Source of the DNA: Pseudomonas helleri
GTDB taxonomy: Bacteria > Pseudomonadota > Gammaproteobacteria > Pseudomonadales > Pseudomonadaceae
DNA length: 64,000 nucleotides
Assembly: GCF_001043025.1 (NCBI RefSeq)
Contig: NZ_JYLD01000006.1
Coordinates: forward strand, 272,669 to 336,668
Reading direction: 5' to 3'
The first letter of the stretch is position 1. Every line of letters begins with the position of its first letter. Positions 10,343 to 19,607 of this stretch are shown here, piece by piece. A program made the position numbers and the translations under genes. A model generated the notes under the pieces. The model was not told the origin of the DNA and searched no databases. It was given only the letters and a program-made list of their open reading frames with translations.

Positions 10343-10654
10343 GAAGCCTCCTTAAGATAAATAGTCAGAACCCTTGCGACAGCGTTTGCGCATATAGGTT
10401 GCATGTGGACTGATAGCATTTTCAGATCAGGCCTACAGTCGCAAGAGTTTGCCCGACTGGATTACAACCGCACACGCCTAATCGTGACGAAATATGTACA
10501 ACCCATAAACTGTCATCATTCAGGCATAACCGCCGTCGCAATAGGCAAAGACGGATAGGTCAGCAGCGAGCGACATGAATAATTTCACCATTCTGATCGT
10601 CTCGAGATGACATTTTGCTAAAATCGCGTTTTTGAAACCCCTCATGAGATACCC

Positions 10655-10855
10655 ATGACAACAGTCAGCATCGATGCAGATATCAAAGCCAAGTGGCCGC
10701 AAGGGCAATGCTCTTATAGCCCAGGCAGCCCGGAAGAGCTGGCCATCATCGGCATTGATCTTCTAGTCAAAGAGCTGGGCACAGAGGCTGCAAGAGCGTT
10801 TGTTAGCCAAGTGTTTGAAAAATACAAACCTGCTGACAGCCCAAAATCAATCTGA
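10655..10855 (+). CDS. Small conserved hypothetical protein
   Basis: A 66-residue acidic soluble protein, MTTVSIDADIKAKWPQGQ then a helical region (EELAIIGIDLLVKELGTEAA and FVSQVFEKY). No membrane segment, signal peptide or known motif is visible. The ribosome site is weak (GAGAT before the start). The regular helix pattern and lack of overlap with other coding suggest it is real, but I do not recognise the family. It is flanked by gaps of about 300 bases on each side (10343-10654 and 10856-11159) that hold nothing else I can identify except the promoter at 11068. Confidence 0.65.
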   Translation: MTTVSIDADIKAKWPQGQCSYSPGSPEELAIIGIDLLVKELGTEAARAFVSQVFEKYKPADSPKSI

Positions 10856-11067
10856 GCTCCCCCTCCTCGCGCCCTCCAAAAGCATCGCCAAACTCCGTTT
10901 TGGTAGATCGCCACTCTGCATTTCAAAACACTGTAAGCAGTCGAATCCCCGAACAGACAACACCTCGAATGTTCGGGATTCCGTCACTGCGCATAAAACC
11001 AAATAAAAATTTCAAAATATCTCCTTACAAAACAACAGGTTACAAAAATACAAATTGGCACTGATAG

Positions 11068-11083
11068 TGGCATGGAGTGTGCT
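11068..11083 (+). promoter_or_regulatory. Sigma-54 (-24/-12) promoter of the asparaginase gene
   Basis: The sequence TGGCATGGAGTGTGCT matches the RpoN consensus TGGCACG-N4-TTGCW at GG, at GC with the required 10-base spacing, and at most other positions. The predicted transcript start is near 11094, 66 bases before the ATG. RpoN control is known for periplasmic glutaminase/asparaginase genes of pseudomonads that use acidic amino acids, which fits. Confidence 0.7.
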
Positions 11084-11114
11084 GCCCTTCCATCGGCTCA
11101 TGCCTTTGCAATGA

Positions 11115-12239
<1,125 letters not shown>

Positions 12240-12247
12240 AAACCCGC

Positions 12248-12271
12248 GCCAAACGCCGCCCGGCGTTTGGC
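12248..12271 (+). terminator. Hairpin downstream of ansB
   Basis: A 10-bp perfect stem (GCCAAACGCC at 12248-12257 with GGCGTTTGGC at 12262-12271, loop GCCC) starts 8 bases after the ansB stop. The T run is short (TTCCT), so termination may be partial. Confidence 0.65.
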
Positions 12272-12409
12272 TTCCTACCACTCATTCGCCCGGATGAGTG
12301 GTCTATTTGCTTGATTCTCTTCTTGTTTTCGCACTAAACCGAAAAAACGCAGTCCCATCCCGGCAGCGCGAGCAGTGCAAACAGTTGCCAAATCTCTCGC
12401 AGTAAAATA

Positions 12410-12425
12410 CTGTATGCGCATACAG
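12410..12425 (+). promoter_or_regulatory. LexA (SOS) operator
   Basis: CTGTATGCGCATACAG is a perfect 16-base palindrome that fits the LexA consensus CTG-N10-CAG with the flanking TAT/ATA. It is centred 27 bases upstream of the DUF1654 start, over the expected promoter, so the DUF1654-endA pair is predicted to be induced by DNA damage. Confidence 0.85.
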
Positions 12426-12443
12426 CTAACCAAGGATTGCATC

Positions 12444-12695
12444 ATGGCTAAAAAAGGGGCGAAAGAGCCTACCCTTCCAAGTCCGTACGAAGTTTTCGGT
12501 ATGCGCATACAAAAAATCATCAGCTCGCCTAAAGCCCAAAAAGACCGGATGGCGGTGCTTGAACGGCAAGAAGGTGACAACCCGGAGTTCTGGGAACGCT
12601 TGCTGGAAGAAATCTCCGAAAACGACAACGTCACCATCGCTCACCGTGATTGTGGCGGCGTGAATGTTTTCTGGACCGTATCTGAGGAAGACTGA
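12444..12695 (+). CDS. DUF1654 protein, predicted SOS-induced
   Basis: An 83-residue protein with the DUF1654 pattern found in Pseudomonas and its phages: SPYEVFGMRIQKIISSP, then RLLEEISENDNVTIAHRDCGG and VNVFWTV. The start at 12444 is preferred because AAGGA lies before it and an upstream start would run through the LexA operator at 12410-12425. It ends 4 bases before endA, so the two are one operon. The function is unknown; SOS control suggests a role in DNA damage or in phage defence or escape. Confidence 0.88.
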   Translation: MAKKGAKEPTLPSPYEVFGMRIQKIISSPKAQKDRMAVLERQEGDNPEFWERLLEEISENDNVTIAHRDCGGVNVFWTVSEED

Positions 12696-12699
12696 GTCA

Positions 12700-13389
12700 A
12701 TGAGGGTTCGTTTACTGGCATTTGCCAGCCTCTTTACTGTGTTAAGCGCACACGCCGCAGCCCCGCAAACATTCAACGAAGCTAAAAAGGTCGCCTGGAA
12801 GCTCTACGCCCCGCAATCAACCGAGTTTTATTGTGGCTGCAAATACACCGGCAACCGCGTCGACCTTAAAGGCTGTGGTTACGTCCCGCGTAAAAATGCC
12901 AACCGTGCAGCGCGCATTGAATGGGAACACATTGTTCCCGCCTGGCAAATTGGCCATCAGCGCCAATGCTGGCAAAACGGCGGACGAAAAAACTGCACCC
13001 GTAACGACCCGGTCTACAAAGTGGCAGAAGCCGATTTGCACAACCTGGTGCCGAGCATTGGCGAAGTTAACGGTGACCGCAACAACTTCAGTTTTGGTTG
13101 GCTGCCCGCACAATCCGGTCAATACGGCTCTTGCCTGACACAAGTCGATTTCAAAGCCAAAAAAGTCATGCCGCGCCCGTCCATACGCGGGATGATTGCG
13201 CGCACCTACTTCTATATGAGCAAGCACTACAACTTGCGCCTTTCCAATCAGGATCGGCAGCTGTATGAGGCCTGGAACAAGACCTACCCGGTGCAAGCCT
13301 GGGAGCGCCAACGCAACCAAGCAGTCGCCTGCGTAATGGGCCGGGGCAACGAATTTGTCGGCCCGGTCAACCTCAAGGCCTGCGGCTAA
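12700..13389 (+). CDS. endA: Endonuclease I (secreted nuclease)
   Basis: A 229-residue EndA/Vvn-type nuclease that degrades double-stranded DNA without sequence choice. A signal peptide (MRVRLLAFASLFTVLSAHA) sends it to the periplasm. The beta-beta-alpha-metal site is EWEHIVPAW (catalytic His) with HNLVP and GEVNGDRNNFSFG (metal-binding Asn). Paired Cys residues provide the disulfides usual for the family. The start at 12700 follows GAGGAAG. It is co-transcribed with DUF1654 behind a LexA operator, which predicts DNA-damage induction, unusual for a periplasmic scavenging nuclease. Confidence 0.95.
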   Translation: MRVRLLAFASLFTVLSAHAAAPQTFNEAKKVAWKLYAPQSTEFYCGCKYTGNRVDLKGCGYVPRKNANRAARIEWEHIVPAWQIGHQRQCWQNGGRKNCTRNDPVYKVAEADLHNLVPSIGEVNGDRNNFSFGWLPAQSGQYGSCLTQVDFKAKKVMPRPSIRGMIARTYFYMSKHYNLRLSNQDRQLYEAWNKTYPVQAWERQRNQAVACVMGRGNEFVGPVNLKACG

Positions 13390-13394
13390 AGTTG

Positions 13395-13427
13395 TTACAT
13401 GCCCTTCAGACGCTGCAGGGCATGTAA
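13395..13427. terminator. Bidirectional terminator between endA and the GNAT-kinase gene
   Basis: An 11-bp perfect stem (TTACATGCCCT at 13395-13405 with AGGGCATGTAA at 13417-13427) lies between two convergent genes. T runs are short, so strength is uncertain. Confidence 0.6.
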
Positions 13428-13445
13428 AACGAACCGTTGTCCACT

Positions 13446-14480
13446 TTATGCCGATACGGCGCTGGGCACTTGCAGCACAGCGGGTTGCCGAGTGCCGTCA
13501 ATGGTTTCGACCCAAAGGAACCCTTCGGCTTCGGTTGGTGGCTCAATCAGGCTGAAAACGCTTTTCAACGCCTCTACCGGCACCCTTTTGTCAGGCGCGC
13601 GACTGGCGTTGCGCAAGAGCGCTTGCTCAAGCGAGGCTTTAACGAAAATCGCAATCACCGGCACCCCGTGTTCACGGGCGATCGATAGCAATTTTTCTCG
13701 ATGACGCCGAGCGGGCAATGCGGCGTCAAAGGCAATCGCACGATGGCCCAAGCGCCCCAAGTTTTGAGACATCCAATGGGATTTGCCCGCGCCCTGTACA
13801 CCCATCACCAAATGCACAAACACGCCCGCAGGCGCCTGCGCCAACTGCTTCGAGAGCCATTCATAGGCATGCGCCCATGCTTCTTTATTACGTTCGGGGG
13901 TAAATTCACGCCCGAACGCGGTTTCGAGGTAGTCATCCGGGTTGATCACCTGGCTGTCGCCGGACACTTTAACTTTGGCGTGTTTTTGCAACTTGCGAAC
14001 CGTTGGGTCATCGTCACGCGGGCCCAAATCTTCCCAGCCGTTACGCTGATAAAACAACCAAGCAGGCGTGTTGGTAGGGCTGGCCGACAAGCGCAACGAG
14101 GTGCACCCCAAAGCGCCCAGATACTTCCAGGCGTACGCTTCGAGCAGGGCGCCGAGCCCTCGCCCGCGGTATTGCGGTGTCAGATAGAACAAATTGACGT
14201 AGCCCACCGACTCAATGTTCGGCACCAGGCCCATCTCTATTTGCCCAATGATCTGCTCGCCATCCCACACATGGACGACTGATCCTGGCAATGCGGCCGC
14301 CTTCTCCTTTACCCACGTGACGTAAGACTCAACGCCCTTGCCATCTTCGCCATAAAAACGTTCAGCAGAGCCGAAGCCGCAGACAAAAGTGTCTGCTCTA
14401 AAGCGTATGCACGCTTCAAGGTGAGTATTTAAGTCCGCAGACCTGAATGTAAGTGCGCCAAAATCGCTGTGCTGCGTCAT
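13446..14480 (-). CDS. GNAT acetyltransferase fused to a P-loop kinase
   Basis: A 344-residue two-domain protein. Residues about 10-165 are a GNAT acyltransferase with the acetyl-CoA loop YRGRGLGALLEAYAW and a C-terminal FYQRNGWEDLG. After a linker, residues about 220-330 form a P-loop kinase: MGVQGAGKSHW at 226-236, then a hydrophobic strand and IFVKASLEQALLRNASR, which is like the lid and Arg region of polynucleotide-kinase or zeta-toxin-type enzymes. An ATG at 14480 is the only good start. The substrate is unknown. It is convergent with endA and divergent from the NUDIX gene, so it is transcribed alone. Confidence 0.88.
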   Translation of the reverse strand: MTQHSDFGALTFRSADLNTHLEACIRFRADTFVCGFGSAERFYGEDGKGVESYVTWVKEKAAALPGSVVHVWDGEQIIGQIEMGLVPNIESVGYVNLFYLTPQYRGRGLGALLEAYAWKYLGALGCTSLRLSASPTNTPAWLFYQRNGWEDLGPRDDDPTVRKLQKHAKVKVSGDSQVINPDDYLETAFGREFTPERNKEAWAHAYEWLSKQLAQAPAGVFVHLVMGVQGAGKSHWMSQNLGRLGHRAIAFDAALPARRHREKLLSIAREHGVPVIAIFVKASLEQALLRNASRAPDKRVPVEALKSVFSLIEPPTEAEGFLWVETIDGTRQPAVLQVPSAVSA

Positions 14481-14612
14481 AAAGACTACCCCCTCTAAAC
14501 ATCAAAAACCGTCACACACGCGCCGCGCCCGTTCAAGCATACTGCCCCATCGCACACCAGCCGTGCCGCAACGCCTTCCTCTTTTAAGATCAATACCACA
14601 GTGAGCAGTCCA

Positions 14613-15059
14613 ATGCGCCAGCGACCCTCCTCCCGATTACTGGTCATAAGCCCCGAGAATCGCGTACTCCTTTTCCGTTTCACCCATAAGACAGGCGCTT
14701 TGCAAGGTCAGGAATATTGGGCAACACCCGGCGGTGGAGTAGAGCCGGGAGAAACCTTTGAACAGGCCGCCATCCGCGAGCTGCAAGAGGAAGTCGGCAT
14801 CGTCGCGGCCGATGTGGGCGCAGAGTGCGCACAACGGGTGTTTGAGATGCAACTGCCTGACGGCGCATGGGTGATGGCCGATGAACGCTTTTTTATCGTG
14901 CGCGTGGGCGTCGAACAGGTCAGCGATGGCGGCTGGACCGCTCAAGAACGCGAGGTCATGACCCAGCATCGCTGGTGGTCTCGCCAAGACTTGCAACAGA
15001 CATCTGCCCTGTTCTTCCCACAAGACCTGTTGTCGATACTGGGCTTGCACCTGCCCTGA
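14613..15059 (+). CDS. NUDIX hydrolase
   Basis: A 148-residue pyrophosphohydrolase of the NUDIX superfamily with a full Nudix box GGGVEPGETFEQAAIRELQEEVGI split as GGxEx5...REUxEExGU. The protein begins MRQRPSSRLLVIS; a GTG start 12 bases upstream at 14601 is possible. Nothing in the sequence fixes the nucleotide or other substrate. It is a single gene divergent from the GNAT-kinase, with which it may share a control region. Confidence 0.92.
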   Translation: MRQRPSSRLLVISPENRVLLFRFTHKTGALQGQEYWATPGGGVEPGETFEQAAIRELQEEVGIVAADVGAECAQRVFEMQLPDGAWVMADERFFIVRVGVEQVSDGGWTAQEREVMTQHRWWSRQDLQQTSALFFPQDLLSILGLHLP

Positions 15060-15182
15060 ATCGCTTTGCACCACCCGGTACTACGGGCCCCGTACGACAC
15101 CTTCGGTCATCGCCCATGCCCGTGAAAATTTCATGGAACTCCCGGGTTGCTGAACTGTCAGGCCTGAGCTATTACTCTCTGC

Positions 15183-15905
15183 ATGATAAAACAAGCTCGA
15201 TTTAACAAAAAACAACAGGTAGTCAATGAGCTCGTCCGCCAGATCGAAAGCGGGCTCATGGAAGACGGTTATGTCTTGCCCGGTGAAGAACAACTTGCTG
15301 AGGAACTGGGTGTCAGTCGCAGCACGCTGCATAAGGCGCTGATGGAGCTGGAGCGGCGTAAATACATCGCTCGACGCACTGCTGGAGGCTCGGTCGTGAC
15401 CTTTGACGGTATCCCCCTCGATCAAAAAAAGGGTTGGGCGCAAGCCCTGGCCAGTACTGGCGCGCGTATCCATACCGAACAGCTCAAACTGGAGGCCGTA
15501 GAACGCCCGGACTTGAATCTTCAGTTTGGCTTGAGCCATTTCATTGTGCTGGAGCGCCGCCGTCGGCGCAGCGACGGGACAGCGATATCCCTGGAGCGCT
15601 CATTCATCCCCGCAATCGGCGGCCTTGAAGGTCTGCCCGGGGTCGGCATGATTGATGACTCACTCACCATTACCCTCGCCGCCTATGGCTTTATTGGCGA
15701 TCACGGCGACCAGTGGATAGGCGCCGAACCCCTGAACGATGAAGACGCCTATTTGCTCGGCCGCCCGGCAGGTACGGTGTTTCTCAAAACGTTACGCACC
15801 ACCTATGACCGCCATGGGCGACTGATGGAGCATGTCGAAAGCTGGCTTGATCCGACGCACTTTCGCATGCACCACTCCTTTGGAGCCCCCAATGAACTCG
15901 AATGA
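15183..15905 (+). CDS. GntR-family (HutC/UTRA) regulator of the ribosyl operon
   Basis: A 240-residue regulator. The N-terminal winged helix (residues about 5-72, ending GEEQLAEELGVSRSTLHKALMELERRKYIARRTAGG) is of the GntR/HutC type; the rest is a UTRA ligand-binding domain with an ERRRRRSDGTAISLE strand. Its last 14 bases overlap the glycohydrolase start, so it is the first gene of a four-gene operon and probably controls it, with a nucleoside- or sugar-like inducer. It corresponds in role to E. coli YegW. Confidence 0.9.
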   Translation: MIKQARFNKKQQVVNELVRQIESGLMEDGYVLPGEEQLAEELGVSRSTLHKALMELERRKYIARRTAGGSVVTFDGIPLDQKKGWAQALASTGARIHTEQLKLEAVERPDLNLQFGLSHFIVLERRRRRSDGTAISLERSFIPAIGGLEGLPGVGMIDDSLTITLAAYGFIGDHGDQWIGAEPLNDEDAYLLGRPAGTVFLKTLRTTYDRHGRLMEHVESWLDPTHFRMHHSFGAPNELE

Positions 15906-16896
15906 TCGTGCGCTGGGTGCCTTTTATGGCCTGGCGCTGGGTGATGCCCTGGGCATGCCTACCCAGTCGTTCAGCCGCGCCCAGATCATCGCGCGCTTCG
16001 GGCAGATCACCGGGCTGGTAGACGCACCAGCGGACCAGCCGATCGCCCCCAACATGCCCAAAGGCTCAATCACCGACGACACCGAGCAAGCGATTCTGGT
16101 CGCCCAACTGCTGGTTGACGGTAATGGCGATATAGATCCAAACACCCTCGCGCAACGCCTGATCGCCTGGGAAGCCGTGATGCAGGCCAAAGGCTCTCAA
16201 GATTTACTGGGGCCCTCAACCAAGCGCGCAATCGAAATGATTCTGGCAGGCCACAGCCCTGAAGAATCAGGCCGCTATGGCACCACCAATGGCGCAGCGA
16301 TGCGCATTGCCCCGGTCGGCATAGCCGCTGACATCAGCCAGCCAGACCTGTTCATCAAGGCGGTGGTACAAGCCTGCCAGGTCACTCACAACACCAGCCT
16401 GGGGATCGCCAGCGCAGCCGCTGTGGCAGCGGTAATCTCCAGCGGTCTCAACGGTAAAAAACTTGAGCATGCCCTCAATGCAGGGACAGAAATGGCCTAC
16501 ATCGCCGAACACCACGGCCACTGGGTCGCAGGTGGACGCATAGGGCCGCGGATTCGCTGGGCCCGGCATGCCAGCCATGAGTGCAACCCGGACAACCTCG
16601 GTGACTTGCTGTACGACGTCATTGGCACGTCAGTCGCTTCACAAGAATCTGTAGTGGCCGCCTTTGCCCTTGCGCAACGGGTTGCCAGCGGCAGCCTCAG
16701 CAGCTTTAACGCCCTGTGCATCGCCGCCAGCATTGGCGGTGACACCGACACCATTGCCGGGATCCTCGGCGCGATGCTGGGTGCATGTGCCGGGCTGGAA
16801 CAATGGCCGCAGGCGTTGATCCAGCAAGTCAAAGAGGTCAATAACCTGCAGCTGGAACCCTTGGTTGAACACTTACTGATACTGCGCAACGCCTGA
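15892..16896 (+). CDS. ADP-ribosylglycohydrolase-family enzyme (YegU-like)
   Basis: A 335-residue ARH-fold hydrolase cleaving an N- or O-glycosidic bond to ribose. Metal-binding motifs are present: GLALGDALGMPTQ near the start, GSITDDTEQAIL at about residue 61, and SIGGDTDTIAGILGAMLGA near the C-terminus, so the dinuclear Mg site is intact. The start at 15892 has GGAG 6 bases before it and overlaps the regulator gene by 14 bases. Enzymes of this family hydrolyse ADP-ribosyl-arginine, O-acetyl-ADP-ribose or related ribosides; context beside a permease and a sugar kinase suggests a small ribosylated nutrient rather than a protein substrate. Confidence 0.92.
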   Translation: MNSNDRALGAFYGLALGDALGMPTQSFSRAQIIARFGQITGLVDAPADQPIAPNMPKGSITDDTEQAILVAQLLVDGNGDIDPNTLAQRLIAWEAVMQAKGSQDLLGPSTKRAIEMILAGHSPEESGRYGTTNGAAMRIAPVGIAADISQPDLFIKAVVQACQVTHNTSLGIASAAAVAAVISSGLNGKKLEHALNAGTEMAYIAEHHGHWVAGGRIGPRIRWARHASHECNPDNLGDLLYDVIGTSVASQESVVAAFALAQRVASGSLSSFNALCIAASIGGDTDTIAGILGAMLGACAGLEQWPQALIQQVKEVNNLQLEPLVEHLLILRNA

Positions 16897-16988
16897 AAAA
16901 CCGCGAAGGACCGCCCCACCCTCAGCGCTCACAGACAGCTGCGAGCGACTGTGTCCGAACGGCAAAACAGCACCAGGAGCAGCACCCC

Positions 16989-18452
16989 ATGAGCAATCCC
17001 AACGTCGGGCACAGCGCCGGGCAACTGGAAACCCGTGGCATAGAGCCCGTTCCCGAAAACGAATGCAATGGCAACCCGTTGCAACTGTTTTGGGTCTGGT
17101 TTGCGGCAAACATCAGCATTCTCGGTTTGCCATTGGGCGCCACGTTGGTGGCCTTCCACCAACTGGCCTTTTGGCAGGTGATCATTGTTGCGCTGATCGG
17201 CGCGGCAGGCTCATTTGCCGTGGTCGGCGTCATTTCCATTGCCGGGCGTAGAGGCCGTGCGCCAAGTCTGACGCTGTCACGCGCGATCTTCGGTGTGCGG
17301 GGCAATATTGGCCCTACGCTGGTTTCCCTGATTTCACGCGTAGGCTGGGAAACCGTCAACACCACCACCGCCGCTTACGTCCTGCTGGCGTTGTCCGCCA
17401 TTGTGTTCGGCACCCCCACCGAGGCGACCCACACCCCGTTGCTCACCCTGCTCTTTATCGCCATTTTTACCCTGCTAACGTTGTCCGTTTCGGGACTGGG
17501 CCATGCCACATTGCTGGTCATTCAGCAGTGGGCCACCTACCTGTTTGGCGCGCTCAACCTGCTGGTCGCGGGATTTCTCTGCGCCACCATCAACTGGCAG
17601 GCCGTGTTCAGCGCCCCTTCGGCGCCGGCCAGCGCCATGATTATCGGTATCGGAATCATGGCGGCCGGCACCGGGATCGGCTGGGCCAATGCGGGCGCCG
17701 ACATGTCGCGCTACCAACACCGCAGCGTCAGTGCCCGGCAATTGGTGGCGTCTGCCGCCTGTGGCGCGGGTATCCCGCTGGTGCTGCTGATTACCCTGGG
17801 CGGCTTGTTGTCTGTCGGCAATCACGACCTCGCCTCGGCAACCGACCCCATTGCGGCCATACGCAACATGTTGCCGGCCTGGATGGCGGTTCCCTACCTG
17901 CTCAGCGCCTTTGGTGGCTTGCTGCTGTCCAATCACTTGTCTGTGTACTCAGCCGGGCTCACCACATTAACCCTGGGCATCAAGATTAAAAGGGTGCAGG
18001 CCGTTGTCGTCGATATCGTCGTCATATTCGCCGGTTCGACGTACTTCATGCTGTATGCCGACAGCTTCTACGCCCCATTCATTACCTTTATCTCCCTCAC
18101 AGCCATTCCGATCACCGCATGGGTTGCCATCTTTATCGTCGACCTGATTCATCGCCACTACTACAGCCCCGCCGACCTGATGGACCTCAGCCGTCACAGC
18201 CGTTACTGGTACAACGGCGGCATTGAATGGCGGGCTCTGGCCTCCTGGGCGCTGGCACTGGTGCTGGGCTTTTGCTTTACCCAGGTCGGCAGTTCAGACG
18301 CCAACTGGTTCGTCGGGCCGCTGGCCGACTCATGGCTGGGCCATAACGGACTCGGCTGGGTAGTGACGTTTGTGGTGGCAGGGGGCTTGTATGCACTGCT
18401 GGGCGGTGCCAAAGACCGTCGCCCTGCCAGCACGGGGTCTGCCAATGCCTAG
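16989..18452 (+). CDS. NCS1-family purine/cytosine-like permease
   Basis: A 487-residue inner-membrane transporter with about 12 hydrophobic segments. The N-terminal NGNPLQLFWVWFAANISILGLP is the NCS1 (CodB/Fur-like) hallmark, and AGTGIGWANAGADMSRY is a conserved substrate-binding region. NCS1 proteins bring in nucleobases, allantoin, thiamine or related ribosides with H+ or Na+. It follows the glycohydrolase by 92 bases and overlaps the PfkB gene by 8. It stands where E. coli has the unrelated nucleoside porter YegT, so a purine or pyrimidine riboside is the likely cargo; this is inferred from context. Confidence 0.92.
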   Translation: MSNPNVGHSAGQLETRGIEPVPENECNGNPLQLFWVWFAANISILGLPLGATLVAFHQLAFWQVIIVALIGAAGSFAVVGVISIAGRRGRAPSLTLSRAIFGVRGNIGPTLVSLISRVGWETVNTTTAAYVLLALSAIVFGTPTEATHTPLLTLLFIAIFTLLTLSVSGLGHATLLVIQQWATYLFGALNLLVAGFLCATINWQAVFSAPSAPASAMIIGIGIMAAGTGIGWANAGADMSRYQHRSVSARQLVASAACGAGIPLVLLITLGGLLSVGNHDLASATDPIAAIRNMLPAWMAVPYLLSAFGGLLLSNHLSVYSAGLTTLTLGIKIKRVQAVVVDIVVIFAGSTYFMLYADSFYAPFITFISLTAIPITAWVAIFIVDLIHRHYYSPADLMDLSRHSRYWYNGGIEWRALASWALALVLGFCFTQVGSSDANWFVGPLADSWLGHNGLGWVVTFVVAGGLYALLGGAKDRRPASTGSANA

Positions 18453-19371
18453 ATTGCTGCACACAGGCCAAGTCATCATCGATCTGGTCATGGCCCTCGA
18501 CACCTTGCCCCGCCCCGGCAGTGATGCGCTGGCCAGCAGTGCCAGCTTCCATGCCGGTGGCGGCTTCAATGTCATGGCCGCCGCCCGGCGCAACGGCCTG
18601 AACACCGTCTACCTGGGCCGTCACGGTCGTGGTCAGTTCGGTGACATTGCACGTCTGGCCATGCGTGACGAAGGCATCGAGTTCATCCAGCCGATTGACC
18701 CGCACAAAGACACCGGGCTGTGCGTAGCGCTGACGGAGGCCAACGCCGAACGCACGTTTATTTCCTGTATTGGTGCTGAAGGGACTCTGTCCAATGAAGA
18801 CTTGGCAAGCGTCCAGGTCGCGCCCGATGATTACGTGTACGTCAGTGGCTACAGCCTGCTGCATGCGGGCAAAGCCCACTCCCTGCTCAATTGGCTAAAT
18901 GGACTGCCTCGCAGCGTGCACGTCACATTCGACCCGGGGCCATTGGTGCACAACATTGACCCCGCCTTGATCAGCGCTTTATTGCCGCGTCTGCACCTGT
19001 GGACCAGCAATCGCAGCGAAGCGCTCGGCTTTATCTCCACCCGCACCGTTGCCGACGCCCTGCACGGCCTGCGAGCGCGCCTGCCCGGCGATTGCCTGAT
19101 CGTGCTGCGCGACGGCCCGCAAGGCTGCTGGGTCAGCGACGCCCACGGGTCACAGCTGATTGCCGGGTTCAAGGTGCAGGCCATCGACAGTAATGGCGCT
19201 GGAGACGCTCATTGCGGGGTCATGATTGCCGCATTAAGCGCCGGCCACGCTGCGCCAGAGGCGGCCAAACGCGCCAATGCTGCGGCGGCTTTGGCCGTTA
19301 CTCGCCGGGGGCCGGCGACGTCACCCAAAGCCGATGAAGTTGACAGATTGATCCAGAAAACCCGCATTTAG
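18445..19371 (+). CDS. PfkB-family sugar kinase (YegV-like)
   Basis: A 308-residue ribokinase-fold carbohydrate kinase. The ATP/sugar site motifs FHAGGGFNVMAAARR (residues about 33-47) and DSNGAGDAHCGVMIAAL (about 251-267, catalytic Asp) are intact. It starts at 18445 (MPRLLHTGQVIID), overlapping the permease stop by 8 bases, so the two are translationally coupled. It would phosphorylate the ribose or nucleoside released by the upstream hydrolase. It corresponds to E. coli YegV in the yegTUVW cluster. Confidence 0.92.
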   Translation: MPRLLHTGQVIIDLVMALDTLPRPGSDALASSASFHAGGGFNVMAAARRNGLNTVYLGRHGRGQFGDIARLAMRDEGIEFIQPIDPHKDTGLCVALTEANAERTFISCIGAEGTLSNEDLASVQVAPDDYVYVSGYSLLHAGKAHSLLNWLNGLPRSVHVTFDPGPLVHNIDPALISALLPRLHLWTSNRSEALGFISTRTVADALHGLRARLPGDCLIVLRDGPQGCWVSDAHGSQLIAGFKVQAIDSNGAGDAHCGVMIAALSAGHAAPEAAKRANAAAALAVTRRGPATSPKADEVDRLIQKTRI

Positions 19372-19607
19372 GCGCACATACATCGCTAAAACAGACCAAA
19401 ACAAACAAAAACTGACTCGCAACCCGACCAAAGACTGTACGCACACAGACACTTATCTGTCGTCAAAGGCTGGAAAATGCTCAAACTGGTGTTTAACCTT
19501 ACGCTTTGGCTCCCTTCCAGCTACACCAGTACCCGGCAATTCCTACAGGATGTCGGGCCACTTGCGTGCAAGTCGGGCAGTGTATTTCTTACTGTGTGAC
19601 GATACTT

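Noticed and set aside
11056..11073. TTGGCACTGATAGTGGCA as the sigma-54 promoter of the asparaginase gene
   Set aside because: The spacing between GG and GC is 11 instead of 10, so it is not a valid -24/-12 pair. The site at 11068-11083 has correct spacing.
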